Numbered from the stretch's first letter, positions 1 through 9,428 are shown. The stretch: DNA of 64,000 bases from Moritella sp. 5 (GCF_018219455.1 NZ_CP056122.1:3224001-3288000), one strand, 5' to 3'. Notes: generated from the sequence alone by a model not told the origin. Made by a program: numbers and translations.

Positions 1-72
1 TGGGCTGCAATTGCAGTCGCAACGGCAAGTTCCATTCCTGGGACCGAATTACAACAACATTTAAACAAATAA
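1..72 (+). CDS. C-terminal end of a gene entering from the left
   Basis: Frame 1 is open from the first base and stops at TAA 70-72, giving a 23-residue tail that ends LQQHLNK. There is no start inside the window, so this would be the last part of a gene that lies to the left. The tail is too short to name a family. An open stretch this short could also be chance; the same strand as the next gene and the clean intergenic gap after it make a real gene end plausible. Confidence 0.4.
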   Translation, partial: WAAIAVATASSIPGTELQQHLNK

Positions 73-107
73 GCCTTTTACCTTAATCAGATAACAAAAT
101 CGCAAGC

Positions 108-126
108 GCAAATGATAATTACTACC
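108..126. promoter_or_regulatory. Fur-like box
   Basis: The 19 bases gcaaatgataattactacc match the classical 19-base Fur consensus GATAATGATAATCATTATC at 14 positions by hand count. The site is 75-93 bases in front of the lipoprotein gene that starts at 201, where a promoter is expected. The operon it would control includes a haem peroxidase, so iron control makes sense. No binding data; inferred from the match only. Confidence 0.4.
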
Positions 127-200
127 ATTTACACTTGCATCTTCTTTTGTGATTCTTTATTATCCTACTCCCAATTTAAAACACAAAAAAACTAAAAAAA

Positions 201-1880
201 ATGAAAAAAACAGCATTATCTATCGCTTTTGCAAGCTTATTCCTCAGTGCATGTGACGACTCTAACTCAACAGCACCATCAGTGACTACACCATCAGTGA
301 CGACACCACCAGTGGCTACAGCACCAGTGACTAAGCCACCAGTGACCCCAGATCCCGTGACGACGATCACCGCACATATTAAAACCAGTGATATAGCACT
401 TGTATCACCAACAATAGTTAGTTTTATCGCCCCTGGTGTTACCGCTACCAATCTCAGCAAAATAACAAACATCAAGGCTAATTTTGGTGAAGCACGTGTT
501 GATCAAACGACAGGTGCGATCAATTTCCAACCATATGCTACTTCGACGAGTAATCCTTTAAGTGCTGAAATTATTGCAGTCCAGAACGATTATAAATTTG
601 CTATTAGCTATCAAGTTGAGGATACAATTTATCAACTTGATGGTTCTGTCTTACCCTTATATAAAGATAAATCAAATAAGCCAGCACTACGCTTTAGCAA
701 AGTTGGTGATAATGGCACACCTTTATCACCAGAAGACCAAGCACGGCCAGCAAATATGAGTGATTGGAGTTGCATAACAGATAACAAAAGTGAGCTTATG
801 TGGCAAGTACCTCAAGCAGGTGGTACATACGCGTTTGATGCAACCTACTACTGGGGTGACCGAACAATCAATAATCGAGATTATAGCGAAGCAGCCTGTA
901 CACTTGGTGTTAACTGTAATACAGATAACTTGGTTGCAAAAGCAAACCAACAACAACTTTGTGGTCGTTCAGGCTGGCGTTTAGCAACTCGCGCTGAATG
1001 GCAAACATTATTAGATAAGAAGCTTTTCGATGAAGACTCCAAACAGTCTCCAGTTAACAACTTCTATTTCCCTTATGTCGACTCTAATTATGACGAAGCT
1101 TATTGGACTAATTCATTTACTATTTATCCAAATGGTCATGACACCAAACCCGCTGCTGATGACTGGCAGGGTTCAAATGCCCTTGTTGGTGATGCACACG
1201 TAATGTGGATGGGTGAAGATTTTGATTTTGCTAACATGCCGCCGCGCTCAACAAACGAGCCTCATTTTACTATGTTAGTAAACGGTACTGTTATTCCTGA
1301 TAAAAAAGGCAATGAAGTACCAGAAATATCGACCGTATTACCACCACAAAATGTGGCTGTTGACGTTGACGAAAATCTTAATTGGCAATCACGTTTTGTT
1401 AAACATGGTACGCACGGGCAAGCCCTTACATTGCAAGACAGCACAGATTGGACTTGCACATCTGACCTTGAATACAGAAGCGCGTTACCAAATACACAAA
1501 TTCTATGGCAACGCATCAGTAAAAGTGAACCACTGAAAAACCACGCTCAGGCCGTGGAATACGCCGAAGAAATCAACAAAGCAGCATTGTGCGGGCAAAC
1601 TAATTGGCGCTTACCAACAGAAAATGAATTAAAAAGCCTATATGTGAATACACCATTTGGAATATATGAAAATTTACGTGCAAGCTATGTGAATAGTGTG
1701 TTTGATGATACAACCGTTGATTATGACAGCTATTACTGGACTTCTACTGCCAGTACATACTATCCAGAAACAAAACACAGCGCAGTTGCATTCCAAGATT
1801 CATTTTCTGAAAGCAGTTATCGAGCAAATACAGAGATGTATCGAGTACGCCTAATCTCAACAACGAGATTGCAAAAATAA
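201..1880 (+). CDS. DUF1566 (Lcl C-terminal) domain lipoprotein
   Basis: A 559-residue lipoprotein. The N-terminus is a short hydrophobic signal with a lipobox LSAC, so Cys18 is the likely lipidated residue. A Pro/Thr/Val-rich spacer (about 25-55) made of 15-base repeats follows. Two DUF1566-type modules can be seen, around residues 180-330 and 410-555, each with the C-G-x-x-x-W-R-L-(A/P)-T signature (GWRLATRAEW and NWRLPTENEL) and an aromatic YWT motif. DUF1566 modules are common in surface proteins of marine bacteria; their ligand is generally unknown. The stop codon overlaps the next start (TAATG), so the two are translationally coupled and probably work together at the outer membrane. Confidence 0.8.
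   Translation: MKKTALSIAFASLFLSACDDSNSTAPSVTTPSVTTPPVATAPVTKPPVTPDPVTTITAHIKTSDIALVSPTIVSFIAPGVTATNLSKITNIKANFGEARVDQTTGAINFQPYATSTSNPLSAEIIAVQNDYKFAISYQVEDTIYQLDGSVLPLYKDKSNKPALRFSKVGDNGTPLSPEDQARPANMSDWSCITDNKSELMWQVPQAGGTYAFDATYYWGDRTINNRDYSEAACTLGVNCNTDNLVAKANQQQLCGRSGWRLATRAEWQTLLDKKLFDEDSKQSPVNNFYFPYVDSNYDEAYWTNSFTIYPNGHDTKPAADDWQGSNALVGDAHVMWMGEDFDFANMPPRSTNEPHFTMLVNGTVIPDKKGNEVPEISTVLPPQNVAVDVDENLNWQSRFVKHGTHGQALTLQDSTDWTCTSDLEYRSALPNTQILWQRISKSEPLKNHAQAVEYAEEINKAALCGQTNWRLPTENELKSLYVNTPFGIYENLRASYVNSVFDDTTVDYDSYYWTSTASTYYPETKHSAVAFQDSFSESSYRANTEMYRVRLISTTRLQK
276..350 (+). repeat. Five 15-base tandem repeats in a lipoprotein spacer
   Basis: Five in-frame, imperfect 15-base units (ccatcagtgactaca and variants) at 276, 291, 306, 321 and 336 encode a repeated PSVTT/PPVTA-like pentapeptide. 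This makes a flexible spacer just after the lipidated cysteine. Unit number may vary between strains by slippage. Confidence 0.8.
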
Positions 1881-4525
1881 TGCTAAAAGATACATTAAAA
1901 AGTATACAACGCCTGTCAGTGATCATCACTGGCTGTGCGTTATTGGCTGCATGTGGTGGGGACTCCGGCACTGATTCTGGTACTAGTACTGGTTCTGGTA
2001 CTAGCACTGGTTCTGGCACTAGCACTGGATCTGGCACTAGCACTGATTCTGGCTCTGGCACTGCTAAACCGCTGATATTGAACCCTCGTATACAGCTAAC
2101 CCAAGGGCATACGACCACTCAGCAGTACGCCTTAACGTCAACGCAAGAATTACGACTGATTCAGCCAGGCCAGTATGGGAATGCAAGTGTTCAAGGCAAT
2201 ACATTTACCTATCAGGCAAATGCCGACGTACAGGGTTCCGACCATGTAAAATTGGCCATCATATCCAGTGATAAAATTGAGACCATCAATTGGCTGATTA
2301 GAGTAAATCGACCAACGCCTCGCTTTACTACATTAACGCTCGGTGACAGTAGTCAGAATAAGGAATGGCAATGCATCAGCGATATTAAGACCCATCAAGG
2401 TGTCGTTTGGGCAAGTCCACTACAACCAACAATGCAAACCTATGGTTGGGGTGACTGGCTACCGACCCTGCCTGCTTTTGAAGCTCAGTGTCAGTTCACA
2501 GACAGTGATGGCAACAGTCAAACCTGTACGACAGATACGCTTGTTGAATACGCAAATCAACAAAACTGGTGTGGCCACAATGATTGGCGCTTACCGTCAG
2601 ACTATGAAATGAAGGGATTAATCAGTGAGCAAGATTACGCATTAGATAATAATCAAGCCGCCATTGATCCTTACTTTTTTGCTGCAACAGGTTTTGAGAC
2701 TTACTGGTTAGCGAATGATAACCCTCTATTACATGCTGATAATATTGCACCGACGTTAGACTTTATGACAGGTCGCCATACCACAGTGATGCAAAATAAG
2801 CGTAAGCCTAAATCAGTGATGCTTGTTAGTGGTATCAAACGTGATACAACACTGCCATCAGAACAAAAGAAACCACAAGCAGAAAAAGACAGCTTTATAC
2901 GGTTAGATAATAGCGGTCAACCATTACCTAAAGCACTACAAGGTGATGACTACGCTGATACTCCTTGGCGTTGTTTAGATGATACGCGCGGATTAGTACG
3001 TGATAACTTTTATTTACGCGATAAGCAGTTCTCTTATGTATATTGGTTAACGCCAGATCCACAAGATATCACTAACACCAGCCAGCAATTATCAATACAG
3101 GCAAGTGTACCAAAGGCTGTCTCAGATATTAATCAAGCGACATTTTGTGGCCGAGATGACTGGCGACTACCCACGGCTGATGAGTTGGCAATGCTACTGT
3201 ATAAAGGAGAGCAAGACAGCGATTACAGCTTATTATACGAAACATCACTCAACAAACCTGAAGCCGGTGATTATTGGGTGAAAACGGCCTCTGGTTATGG
3301 CTTGTATAGTTTGCCAACAACTGCAACTTTACAACCAAAGTCATCAACTGACACAGACATAGGTCGTATTTTATTAATTGCAACAGCGTTTGAAAGCAGA
3401 GCGACAGAGGATCCCCGATCAGTGAACAACCACGCTCAACCTAACTTCAATCGCTTACGACAAGACTACGCCAGTAATAGTGATCGTTGGCCACCACCTT
3501 TTGTCGATGATATGTCGAGTTATCAAGAACTAGGCACTATGCCTAAACCAAACTTCCCTAACGAAAACCCTTATAGTGAGCTAAAAGTCGCATTAGGAGA
3601 AAAACTCTTCTTCGACCCTTTCTTATCTCAAGCAGGTGATGTGTCATGCTCTAGTTGCCATGACCCTAAATTAGGTTGGGGAGATGGACAAGAGGTTTCC
3701 ATTGGCCATGACCGTCAACGTGGCAAGCGTAACGCCCCGACGATCGTAAACAGTGCATTCTTACCTGTATTGTTTTGGGATAGTCGCGCTGCAACATTAG
3801 AGCAACAAGCGCTAATGCCAATTCAAGACCCAGTGGAAATGGCTGAGACTTTACCGCGCTTACTTTCACGACTCAATGCACATGCACAATATCCAGCCTT
3901 GTTTAAGCAAGCATTTCCAGAAGATACTATGAGTGCTGATATCACCGAACAACAATTAGGAATGGCGCTCGCCACATTCCAGCGAACGATTATTAGTAAT
4001 AAAAGTCGTTTTGATACATTTGTGGTTCAGGCCGATAATGCAGGTAATACTAGCGCACTTTCTGATAAAGAACTGTGGGGGTTGGACATCTTCCGCCGTA
4101 ATGGCCGTTGTGTTAATTGTCACATGGGGGCTGAGTTTACGGATCACGAAATGCAAAATGTCGGACTGACTTATTATCAAGGTTTTTATGAGGATCTGGG
4201 ATTGTATAATGTTGATGGTAAACCAAGCAGTGTCGGTAAATTTAAAACACCGTCATTACGTGATGTGATGAACAATCATCCCTGGTTCCACAACGGTTTA
4301 CTCGATACGATGGAAGGTGTTATCTCAATGTATTCAGCTGGTATGGCAGATAATGCACCCTTTGGTTGGGATAAGTATGACCCCACTTATCCGGTATTAT
4401 CAAAGAAAATTAGGCCATTAAATCTAACGGTTACGGAAGCTGAAGCATTACAAGCCTTTTTAACCACAATCACAGCTCCGACGCCTCAAAAGCCAGCGAC
4501 GAGATTTGAGTTAGGAATCCATTAA
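1880..4525 (+). CDS. Lipoprotein with two DUF1566 modules fused to a di-haem cytochrome c peroxidase (MauG/CCP family)
   Basis: An 881-residue fusion. The lipobox LAAC puts the lipidated residue at Cys25, followed by a Gly/Ser/Thr repeat linker. Two DUF1566 modules lie around residues 150-320 (NDWRLPSDYE near 235) and 350-500 (DDWRLPTADE near 423). The last 310 residues form a bacterial di-haem peroxidase domain with two haem c sites, Cys590-Ser-Ser-Cys593-His594 and Cys744-Val-Asn-Cys747-His748. CCP proteins reduce hydrogen peroxide in the periplasm; MauG relatives oxidise protein residues. Stand-alone CCPs are about 330-350 residues, so more than half of this protein is extra N-terminal surface domain. 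It overlaps the upstream lipoprotein gene by one base. Whether it acts on peroxide or on a protein partner is open. Confidence 0.88.
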   Translation: MLKDTLKSIQRLSVIITGCALLAACGGDSGTDSGTSTGSGTSTGSGTSTGSGTSTDSGSGTAKPLILNPRIQLTQGHTTTQQYALTSTQELRLIQPGQYGNASVQGNTFTYQANADVQGSDHVKLAIISSDKIETINWLIRVNRPTPRFTTLTLGDSSQNKEWQCISDIKTHQGVVWASPLQPTMQTYGWGDWLPTLPAFEAQCQFTDSDGNSQTCTTDTLVEYANQQNWCGHNDWRLPSDYEMKGLISEQDYALDNNQAAIDPYFFAATGFETYWLANDNPLLHADNIAPTLDFMTGRHTTVMQNKRKPKSVMLVSGIKRDTTLPSEQKKPQAEKDSFIRLDNSGQPLPKALQGDDYADTPWRCLDDTRGLVRDNFYLRDKQFSYVYWLTPDPQDITNTSQQLSIQASVPKAVSDINQATFCGRDDWRLPTADELAMLLYKGEQDSDYSLLYETSLNKPEAGDYWVKTASGYGLYSLPTTATLQPKSSTDTDIGRILLIATAFESRATEDPRSVNNHAQPNFNRLRQDYASNSDRWPPPFVDDMSSYQELGTMPKPNFPNENPYSELKVALGEKLFFDPFLSQAGDVSCSSCHDPKLGWGDGQEVSIGHDRQRGKRNAPTIVNSAFLPVLFWDSRAATLEQQALMPIQDPVEMAETLPRLLSRLNAHAQYPALFKQAFPEDTMSADITEQQLGMALATFQRTIISNKSRFDTFVVQADNAGNTSALSDKELWGLDIFRRNGRCVNCHMGAEFTDHEMQNVGLTYYQGFYEDLGLYNVDGKPSSVGKFKTPSLRDVMNNHPWFHNGLLDTMEGVISMYSAGMADNAPFGWDKYDPTYPVLSKKIRPLNLTVTEAEALQAFLTTITAPTPQKPATRFELGIH
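1979..2050 (+). repeat. Four 18-base tandem repeats encoding a GTSTGS linker
   Basis: Four units of 18 bases (first copy ggtactagtactggttct) at 1979, 1997, 2015 and 2033 encode Gly-Thr-Ser-Thr-Gly/Asp-Ser. They form a low-complexity linker right after the lipobox. The unit length is a multiple of three, so changes in copy number would keep the frame. Confidence 0.85.
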
Positions 4526-4550
4526 CATCACTATATTATCGGCTTAAATT

Positions 4551-4583
4551 ATTAGTAGGTGTTTATTATAGACACCTACTAAT
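4551..4583. terminator. Hairpin between convergent genes
   Basis: Perfect 12-base arms (attagtaggtgt / acacctactaat) with a 9-base loop sit between the peroxidase stop and the stop of the convergent gene at 4607. Only a weak T-run follows, so it may act as a bidirectional terminator or just as an RNA 3'-end stabiliser. Confidence 0.6.
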
Positions 4584-4606
4584 TTGGCCTCTTGATAGCG
4601 ATAACT

Positions 4607-5254
4607 TTAGCGCTCACCAACGAGATACAGATAAGTGTGCTTAGCATTGTACTTCGGCGACATATGCACCCCGTAAAAACAAGGCACCTTGTGCTCAAAA
4701 ACCTCGTTTATAACCTCAAACCCTGCGTTTATTTTTCGTATTGAAATGGGATCTTTCGTTACAATAATCATCGCGGCAGAATCCGCTATCGTATCGTTGG
4801 CAGCAAGATTCAATAGGTTCTCTTCGCAAGATGTTTCAAAAAAACGGAGTGATTTAGAATGTGACACCAATGACGAAATATCACTGATATTAAATTTAAG
4901 CAGCTGATTTTTATTCAGCACTGTCGCCATATGATTAATAAACCGTAATGCGGTTAAACTATCCCGTTTATCAAGCTCATCGATATTCAACCAAATAGTC
5001 GCAATATAATTATCCTCAATAATTTTACGTCGAGAAAGATAACCAAGTTGATTGACATTTTTTTGCTGATAAATAGCAACAATCAAATCTGATTGCAGTA
5101 AATTGACATCATGCGCGATTACATCTTGCGCCGTAATGAATTGCATATCGATATCGTCATTATTCGCAATATCAACGAATAATGGATGTGGTTCAATAAA
5201 TGATAACACCGTGATGTTTGAAATGTCATCATTGCCGTGCGTCGGTTGGATCAT
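4607..5254 (-). CDS. FtsZ/tubulin-like protein lacking the GTPase signature (tentative)
   Basis: A 215-residue soluble protein. The second half reads like the C-terminal domain of FtsZ: a segment FNISDISSLV in the place of the FtsZ (N/D)xDFADV strand, then an Ala-rich helix, then ADSAAMIIVTKDP (like the FtsZ GVLVNITG strand), a helix, and closing strands ending YLYLVGE. The first half lacks the glycine-rich tubulin signature GGGTGTG, so GTP binding is not expected in the usual way. This is read from pattern only, with no alignment score; it could be another alpha/beta protein. It stands alone on the minus strand, with a hairpin on its 3' side. Confidence 0.45.
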   Translation of the reverse strand: MIQPTHGNDDISNITVLSFIEPHPLFVDIANNDDIDMQFITAQDVIAHDVNLLQSDLIVAIYQQKNVNQLGYLSRRKIIEDNYIATIWLNIDELDKRDSLTALRFINHMATVLNKNQLLKFNISDISSLVSHSKSLRFFETSCEENLLNLAANDTIADSAAMIIVTKDPISIRKINAGFEVINEVFEHKVPCFYGVHMSPKYNAKHTYLYLVGER

Positions 5255-5475
5255 GATTATTCCCCTTTCATACCCTCAACTCATTAGAATATTATGGGAT
5301 AAAAATGCACGGCCTGTTCAACATTACGCTTTAAAATAGATAATCATCTCTTTATAGGCATCATGTTAATAATAGACAAGAAAAAAGTGATGCTTAATTG
5401 ACAGTATTGTTCAACAAACAACCTACTCATCTAACCCCTGTAATGCCCGATTAATCCAACCCATTAAAAATAAAA

Positions 5476-5509
5476 AAACCTGCACAATTCATATTAATTG
5501 TGCAGGTTT
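5476..5509 (-). terminator. Rho-independent terminator
   Basis: Perfect 14-base arms (aaacctgcacaatt / aattgtgcaggttt) with a 6-base loop lie just past the stop of the minus-strand gene at 5541. On the minus strand the stem is followed by an uninterrupted T-run, the classic intrinsic terminator. Confidence 0.92.
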
Positions 5510-5540
5510 CGTTTATATCAATAACGTTTAGTCGTATTAC

Positions 5541-6998
5541 TTATGCTTCGCTATCAAAATATACCTTTGTTTTTTTGTCACGCTTTCTTGCAAGGCTACT
5601 CAGGTGTAATCCAGATAAAGTCAACGCAATACCCGTGATCGAACCGATTAAGGCTAACGAACCAAACCAGACCAAACCAACAAGCGTTAAGGTTTCCGTT
5701 TTCACTTCTTTATAATGGTCAACATTATCAATATAAGAAGCCATACGATAAACCTGATTAGATAACGCCAGTGTGTTCGCTTCTATTTCAATCACACGAA
5801 TATCATAACGTAACTTCATATTCATTTGCTTAATATCTTTGATGTAGTCTTTCTCATTTAAGAACTGAACATCTGCTTGATCACGCTTAATCTCTAAGTT
5901 ACGCAACGCTGTGGTTTTATCCTTAGCCAGTTCTCTTTGTTTAACCGCTAAATTACTATTACTCGCACTCACCGCATTTTTATAGCTACGACGAAGTTGC
6001 TTCACCTCTTCGTTTTTCTGCTGGATCATGTCATCTTTCAATCCAAGTAAGTCCGAATAATAATCGTCAAGGAATTGAACAGACTCTAAATCAGGGCTGT
6101 TGTCCTTAACAATTATGGTGTTGTTATTAATTTTGTTAAGCTGAGTTTCAACACGGCGGATCTTTTCATCGTAATCTTTTTTCACTGCTGCTGAAGTAAA
6201 GAAATTCGAATCATCTAACGCAACAACCTTGTCGGCATTCAGCTTATCAAGCTGAGCCAATAAACGGTTACGTTCGGATTGAACTAAATCAGCGTTACCT
6301 TGAGTACGTTCCATCGATGACTTAAAGCGCTGCTCTTTCTTCTGTGATAGTTCTTGTAGCAGCTCTGACTTTTCAACTTTAAGCTGAATTAACTCTTCTC
6401 TTTTTGCTGCTAGAGCACGACTTAACTGTGGAATGTTTTTTGATAAGCGCTTATTACGTCTTACTTCACTGGCGTATTGCGATTTATAGTTTGAATTGAC
6501 CTTAGTGGTATCGTTGTCAATTTGTTGGGTTTTAATATTGTAGTCTTGCAATGCAATTTCAATATTTTCTTCATTAATTTTAATCTGGTTTTCAATTTTA
6601 CTGATCTCAATTTCACTGAGGTTAATTTGGCTATTAATCGATGAAAAAGCGCGTTCAAAACCATTAAGTAAGGTTTCAAATGTGATCAGACACAAGAAAC
6701 TAATGATCAACAGGTACATAACGAATGATTTACGTGAATGCCAAAGTCCGATCACAAAAGGGATCTTGGTTAATTCCACCAACGAGATCATCACAAAAGG
6801 CGCAGCTAATGTGAATGTACTGGACAAATCATTACCACTTGACATTAATGATATTGAAATACAAAGACCGATAAATACAACGATAATCTCAACTAACCAA
6901 GCGATTTTACGTAAAAACCGACTATGTTTACTCAAGTCTTCGCCTTTATCATCCCTAACTTTACTGGTATGCGGACCAGTTCCCATTATATCGCTCAT
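5541..6998 (-). CDS. Membrane-anchored coiled-coil protein, function unknown
   Basis: About 485 residues. Three hydrophobic segments near the N-terminus (around 25-50, 60-80 and 90-110) are followed by some 300 residues of Lys/Glu/Leu/Gln-rich sequence typical of long coiled coils, and by a last membrane segment near 445-470 with a basic tail. The chosen start (MSDIMG) has AGGTG about 10 bases upstream; a start six codons earlier (7016) is possible but would sit on top of that ribosome site. No catalytic motif is visible. The layout (membrane helices, long helical stalk) suggests a scaffold or sensor at the inner membrane. It is monocistronic with its own terminator. Confidence 0.7.
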   Translation of the reverse strand: MSDIMGTGPHTSKVRDDKGEDLSKHSRFLRKIAWLVEIIVVFIGLCISISLMSSGNDLSSTFTLAAPFVMISLVELTKIPFVIGLWHSRKSFVMYLLIISFLCLITFETLLNGFERAFSSINSQINLSEIEISKIENQIKINEENIEIALQDYNIKTQQIDNDTTKVNSNYKSQYASEVRRNKRLSKNIPQLSRALAAKREELIQLKVEKSELLQELSQKKEQRFKSSMERTQGNADLVQSERNRLLAQLDKLNADKVVALDDSNFFTSAAVKKDYDEKIRRVETQLNKINNNTIIVKDNSPDLESVQFLDDYYSDLLGLKDDMIQQKNEEVKQLRRSYKNAVSASNSNLAVKQRELAKDKTTALRNLEIKRDQADVQFLNEKDYIKDIKQMNMKLRYDIRVIEIEANTLALSNQVYRMASYIDNVDHYKEVKTETLTLVGLVWFGSLALIGSITGIALTLSGLHLSSLARKRDKKTKVYFDSEA

Positions 6999-7016
6999 TT
7001 GTTTAAAACACCTCAA

Positions 7017-7675
7017 TAATAAATAAAATAATACTTCTACTTAGCTACTTCTAGGTAACTTTTCAGTGAGAAGAATAACCACTCAATTTCCATTCATTAA
7101 AGACATTGCCAGTTTATAGAATTATTATTAAAACAAATTAACATGTATAAAACTATAACTCTACGCCCACATACTTTCGCTTACCAATGCTCAAATAACG
7201 ACCGCAACATGCCGCTTATGACAACAGTTTAAAATGCAATATACTAATAAACATCTTTAAAATATGAAAACAGCAACAGCTTATATAATTATTCGGTAAA
7301 TATACCTATCCAAATAACTGGTACCCACAATTCATTCTCATCACAAAACTTATCCACGACCCTACAGTATTATTATGACATTGAGCAACTTAAGATAATG
7401 GCGTTGCCACTAGCATAATGCTGCTGATTTTAACCTATACATTAGCGACAGTGACAGGAATAATCACATAGTCAACAGTATGTATGATATAGGTAACGAT
7501 TTTTAGCTATTCCTCTTGCAATATACCCTAATATATTATTTCAGAACATTTACACAACCCACTAAATAATTTGAAATAGTGATAACTGTATTATTATTTC
7601 AATAATAATGACACCGATAACGCTTTAAATCCGTTACACTAACAACAATGACATTAAAATCAACAGGATGTGATA
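7017..7675. other. Long AT-rich intergenic region between divergent genes
   Basis: About 650 bases with no convincing gene on either strand. It must carry the promoters of the two divergent neighbours. The only clear structure is the inverted repeat at 7590-7609. Confidence 0.6.
7590..7609. promoter_or_regulatory. Inverted repeat in front of the Nramp-like gene
   Basis: Perfect 9-base arms attattatt / aataataat with a 2-base centre, 67 bases before the transporter start. Position and symmetry fit an operator for a dimeric repressor. The regulator is unknown, and at this AT content part of the symmetry could be chance. Confidence 0.35.
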
Positions 7676-8938
7676 ATGCAAACAACGCTACCAGCGACAA
7701 CAAGTGTATGGCAACAAAGAATCAAATCTTTAGGTCCAGGAATTATGATGGCAACCGCGGCCGTCGGCGGCTCTCACTTAGTTGCATCAACAAAGGCAGG
7801 CGCAACCTATGGCTGGCAACTAATTGGATTAATTTTACTAGTAAATTTATTCAAATATCCCTTTTTTCGTGCAGGAATACAATACACATTAGGGACCAAT
7901 AAAAGCTTGATTCAAGGCTATAGCGAATTAGGTAAGGGTTATTTATGGCTTTATACTGGGCTCAATGTCATTTCTGGGATTGTGAATACCTCGGCACTGT
8001 TACTCTTTAGTGCCAGCCTACTCGGTTACTTTTTACCCTGGTCACTGCCGTTAACCACACTTGCAGCAATTGTGCTAGCGGTATGCCTCGCCATCTTACT
8101 TGCGGGTCATTTTAAAGCACTTGATAAGCTTTCTAAACTGATAATGGCCGTACTGGTTGTTGCGACCGTGGCAGCTGTGGTGATAGCGCTGAATCAAGGT
8201 GCGGTTGCTCCTGCTGATTATGTTAGCCCTTCTCCTTGGCAAGTATCAGCGATTGGCTTTATCGTAATAATGATGGGTTGGATGCCAGCACCGATTGAGA
8301 TTTCAAGTATTACCTCGCTGTGGCTGAAGAACCAGCAAAAAGAACAACGGGTAACGCCAGATTCAGCATTATTTGATTTTAATATCGGCTATATAGGTAC
8401 CGCATTACTTGCTGTTGCTTTTGTGATGCTCGGCGCACTGGTACTCCATGGTAATGGGGTTGAATTAAAAAATTCAGGTATTGGCTTTTCACATCAGTTG
8501 GTGAGCATGTATGCACAAACGATTGGTGAGTGGTCAGGTAACTTAATCGCACTAGTAGCCTTCTTTTGTATATTTGGCAGTACGATCACCGTCATTGATG
8601 GCTACTCGCGCGCATTAGCAGAGTCGCACTTGTTAATCACCAAGCAACCACTTGATCAACGTAAATATCACCAAGTGTGGATGGTTGCAATCAGTGCTTG
8701 TGCATTGGCTATCTTATTATTCTTTACGTCATCATTAATGGCTATGCTGAATTTTGCGATGGTGTTGGCATTTATGACGACCCCGATATTTGCATTGATT
8801 AACTATCGTTTAGTGACACAAGCAGAGCTACCAGAAGCGTTAAAACTCACCACTAGCATGAAAGTGCTTTCATGGGCGGGTTTGATTTATCTGTTCAGCT
8901 TCTTAGTGGTGTTTATTTGGTGGAAGTGGATAATGTAA
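7676..8938 (+). CDS. Nramp-family transporter with altered metal-binding motifs
   Basis: About 420 residues with some eleven hydrophobic segments. The opening GPGIMMATAAVGGSHL matches the first helix of Nramp transporters, but the metal-binding Asp-Pro-Gly-Asn of classical MntH/Nramp is replaced by Ala-Val-Gly-Gly. In helix 6 the classical Met-Pro-His is Met-Pro-Ala (GWMPAP). Classical members import Mn2+ or Fe2+ with protons. Loss of the Asp, Asn and His ligands argues for a different substrate, as in the Nramp-related Mg2+ transporters or uncharacterised clades. ATG 7676 is preferred over GTG 7670 because AGGA lies 7 bases upstream. The gene is monocistronic. Confidence 0.8.
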   Translation: MQTTLPATTSVWQQRIKSLGPGIMMATAAVGGSHLVASTKAGATYGWQLIGLILLVNLFKYPFFRAGIQYTLGTNKSLIQGYSELGKGYLWLYTGLNVISGIVNTSALLLFSASLLGYFLPWSLPLTTLAAIVLAVCLAILLAGHFKALDKLSKLIMAVLVVATVAAVVIALNQGAVAPADYVSPSPWQVSAIGFIVIMMGWMPAPIEISSITSLWLKNQQKEQRVTPDSALFDFNIGYIGTALLAVAFVMLGALVLHGNGVELKNSGIGFSHQLVSMYAQTIGEWSGNLIALVAFFCIFGSTITVIDGYSRALAESHLLITKQPLDQRKYHQVWMVAISACALAILLFFTSSLMAMLNFAMVLAFMTTPIFALINYRLVTQAELPEALKLTTSMKVLSWAGLIYLFSFLVVFIWWKWIM

Positions 8939-8971
8939 AAAACTAACGAATGTTGGTAACCAAAGGCTCTA

Positions 8972-9010
8972 TACCTATGATTGATATAATGTTTACATCA
9001 ATCATAGGTA
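8972..9010. terminator. Convergent hairpin terminator
   Basis: Perfect 14-base arms (tacctatgattgat / atcaatcataggta) with an 11-base loop lie between the transporter stop and the stop of the convergent gene at 9039. It is likely to be bidirectional; there is no long T-run. Confidence 0.65.
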
Positions 9011-9038
9011 GTCATTATATAGAAGTAAAATAGTACTA

Positions 9039-9413
9039 TTACATCTGGTTTAGTACCGTCACATCAATAGCGTACTTCCACACGTTTTCTTCATTATCAC
9101 CCATTTCTATACTCGCCTTACCACCTTTCGGCTCTAACACGAAATCGGGAGTATTATAACTAAAGTCCCCTTCAGGAGATGTGCACTGCAGAGAACCGTT
9201 AAGAAGCAAACCATCAACGTGTTTGGTTAACTTACCTTTATATCGACAGTTTTGATTTTTAGAGCCAGCCCACAGACCTTCTGACAATTCAAACCGAGGA
9301 AACACCATGAGCTTTCCACCATCCTCAATCTTTACTTCAACAGCATACTTGGTACTAGCAAATACACTTCCACTCAATAATGTCAGCACCAATACCAACA
9401 AATACCTTCTCAT
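9039..9413 (-). CDS. Small secreted protein, unknown
   Basis: A 124-residue protein with a clear signal peptide (basic MRR, hydrophobic core, cleavage expected after VFAS). The mature part is about 105 residues, beta-rich, with two cysteines (around 56 and 77) that could pair. It does not match a family I can name. It starts 15 bases downstream of the RND transporter stop, so it is probably the last gene of the efflux operon and may be a periplasmic accessory. Confidence 0.65.
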   Translation of the reverse strand: MRRYLLVLVLTLLSGSVFASTKYAVEVKIEDGGKLMVFPRFELSEGLWAGSKNQNCRYKGKLTKHVDGLLLNGSLQCTSPEGDFSYNTPDFVLEPKGGKASIEMGDNEENVWKYAIDVTVLNQM

Positions 9414-9428
9414 AACGACTTACCCTTC

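Noticed and set aside
7349-7357. DnaA-box-like sequence ttatccacg
   Set aside because: A single 8/9 match in AT-rich DNA, with no cluster and no replication gene nearby.
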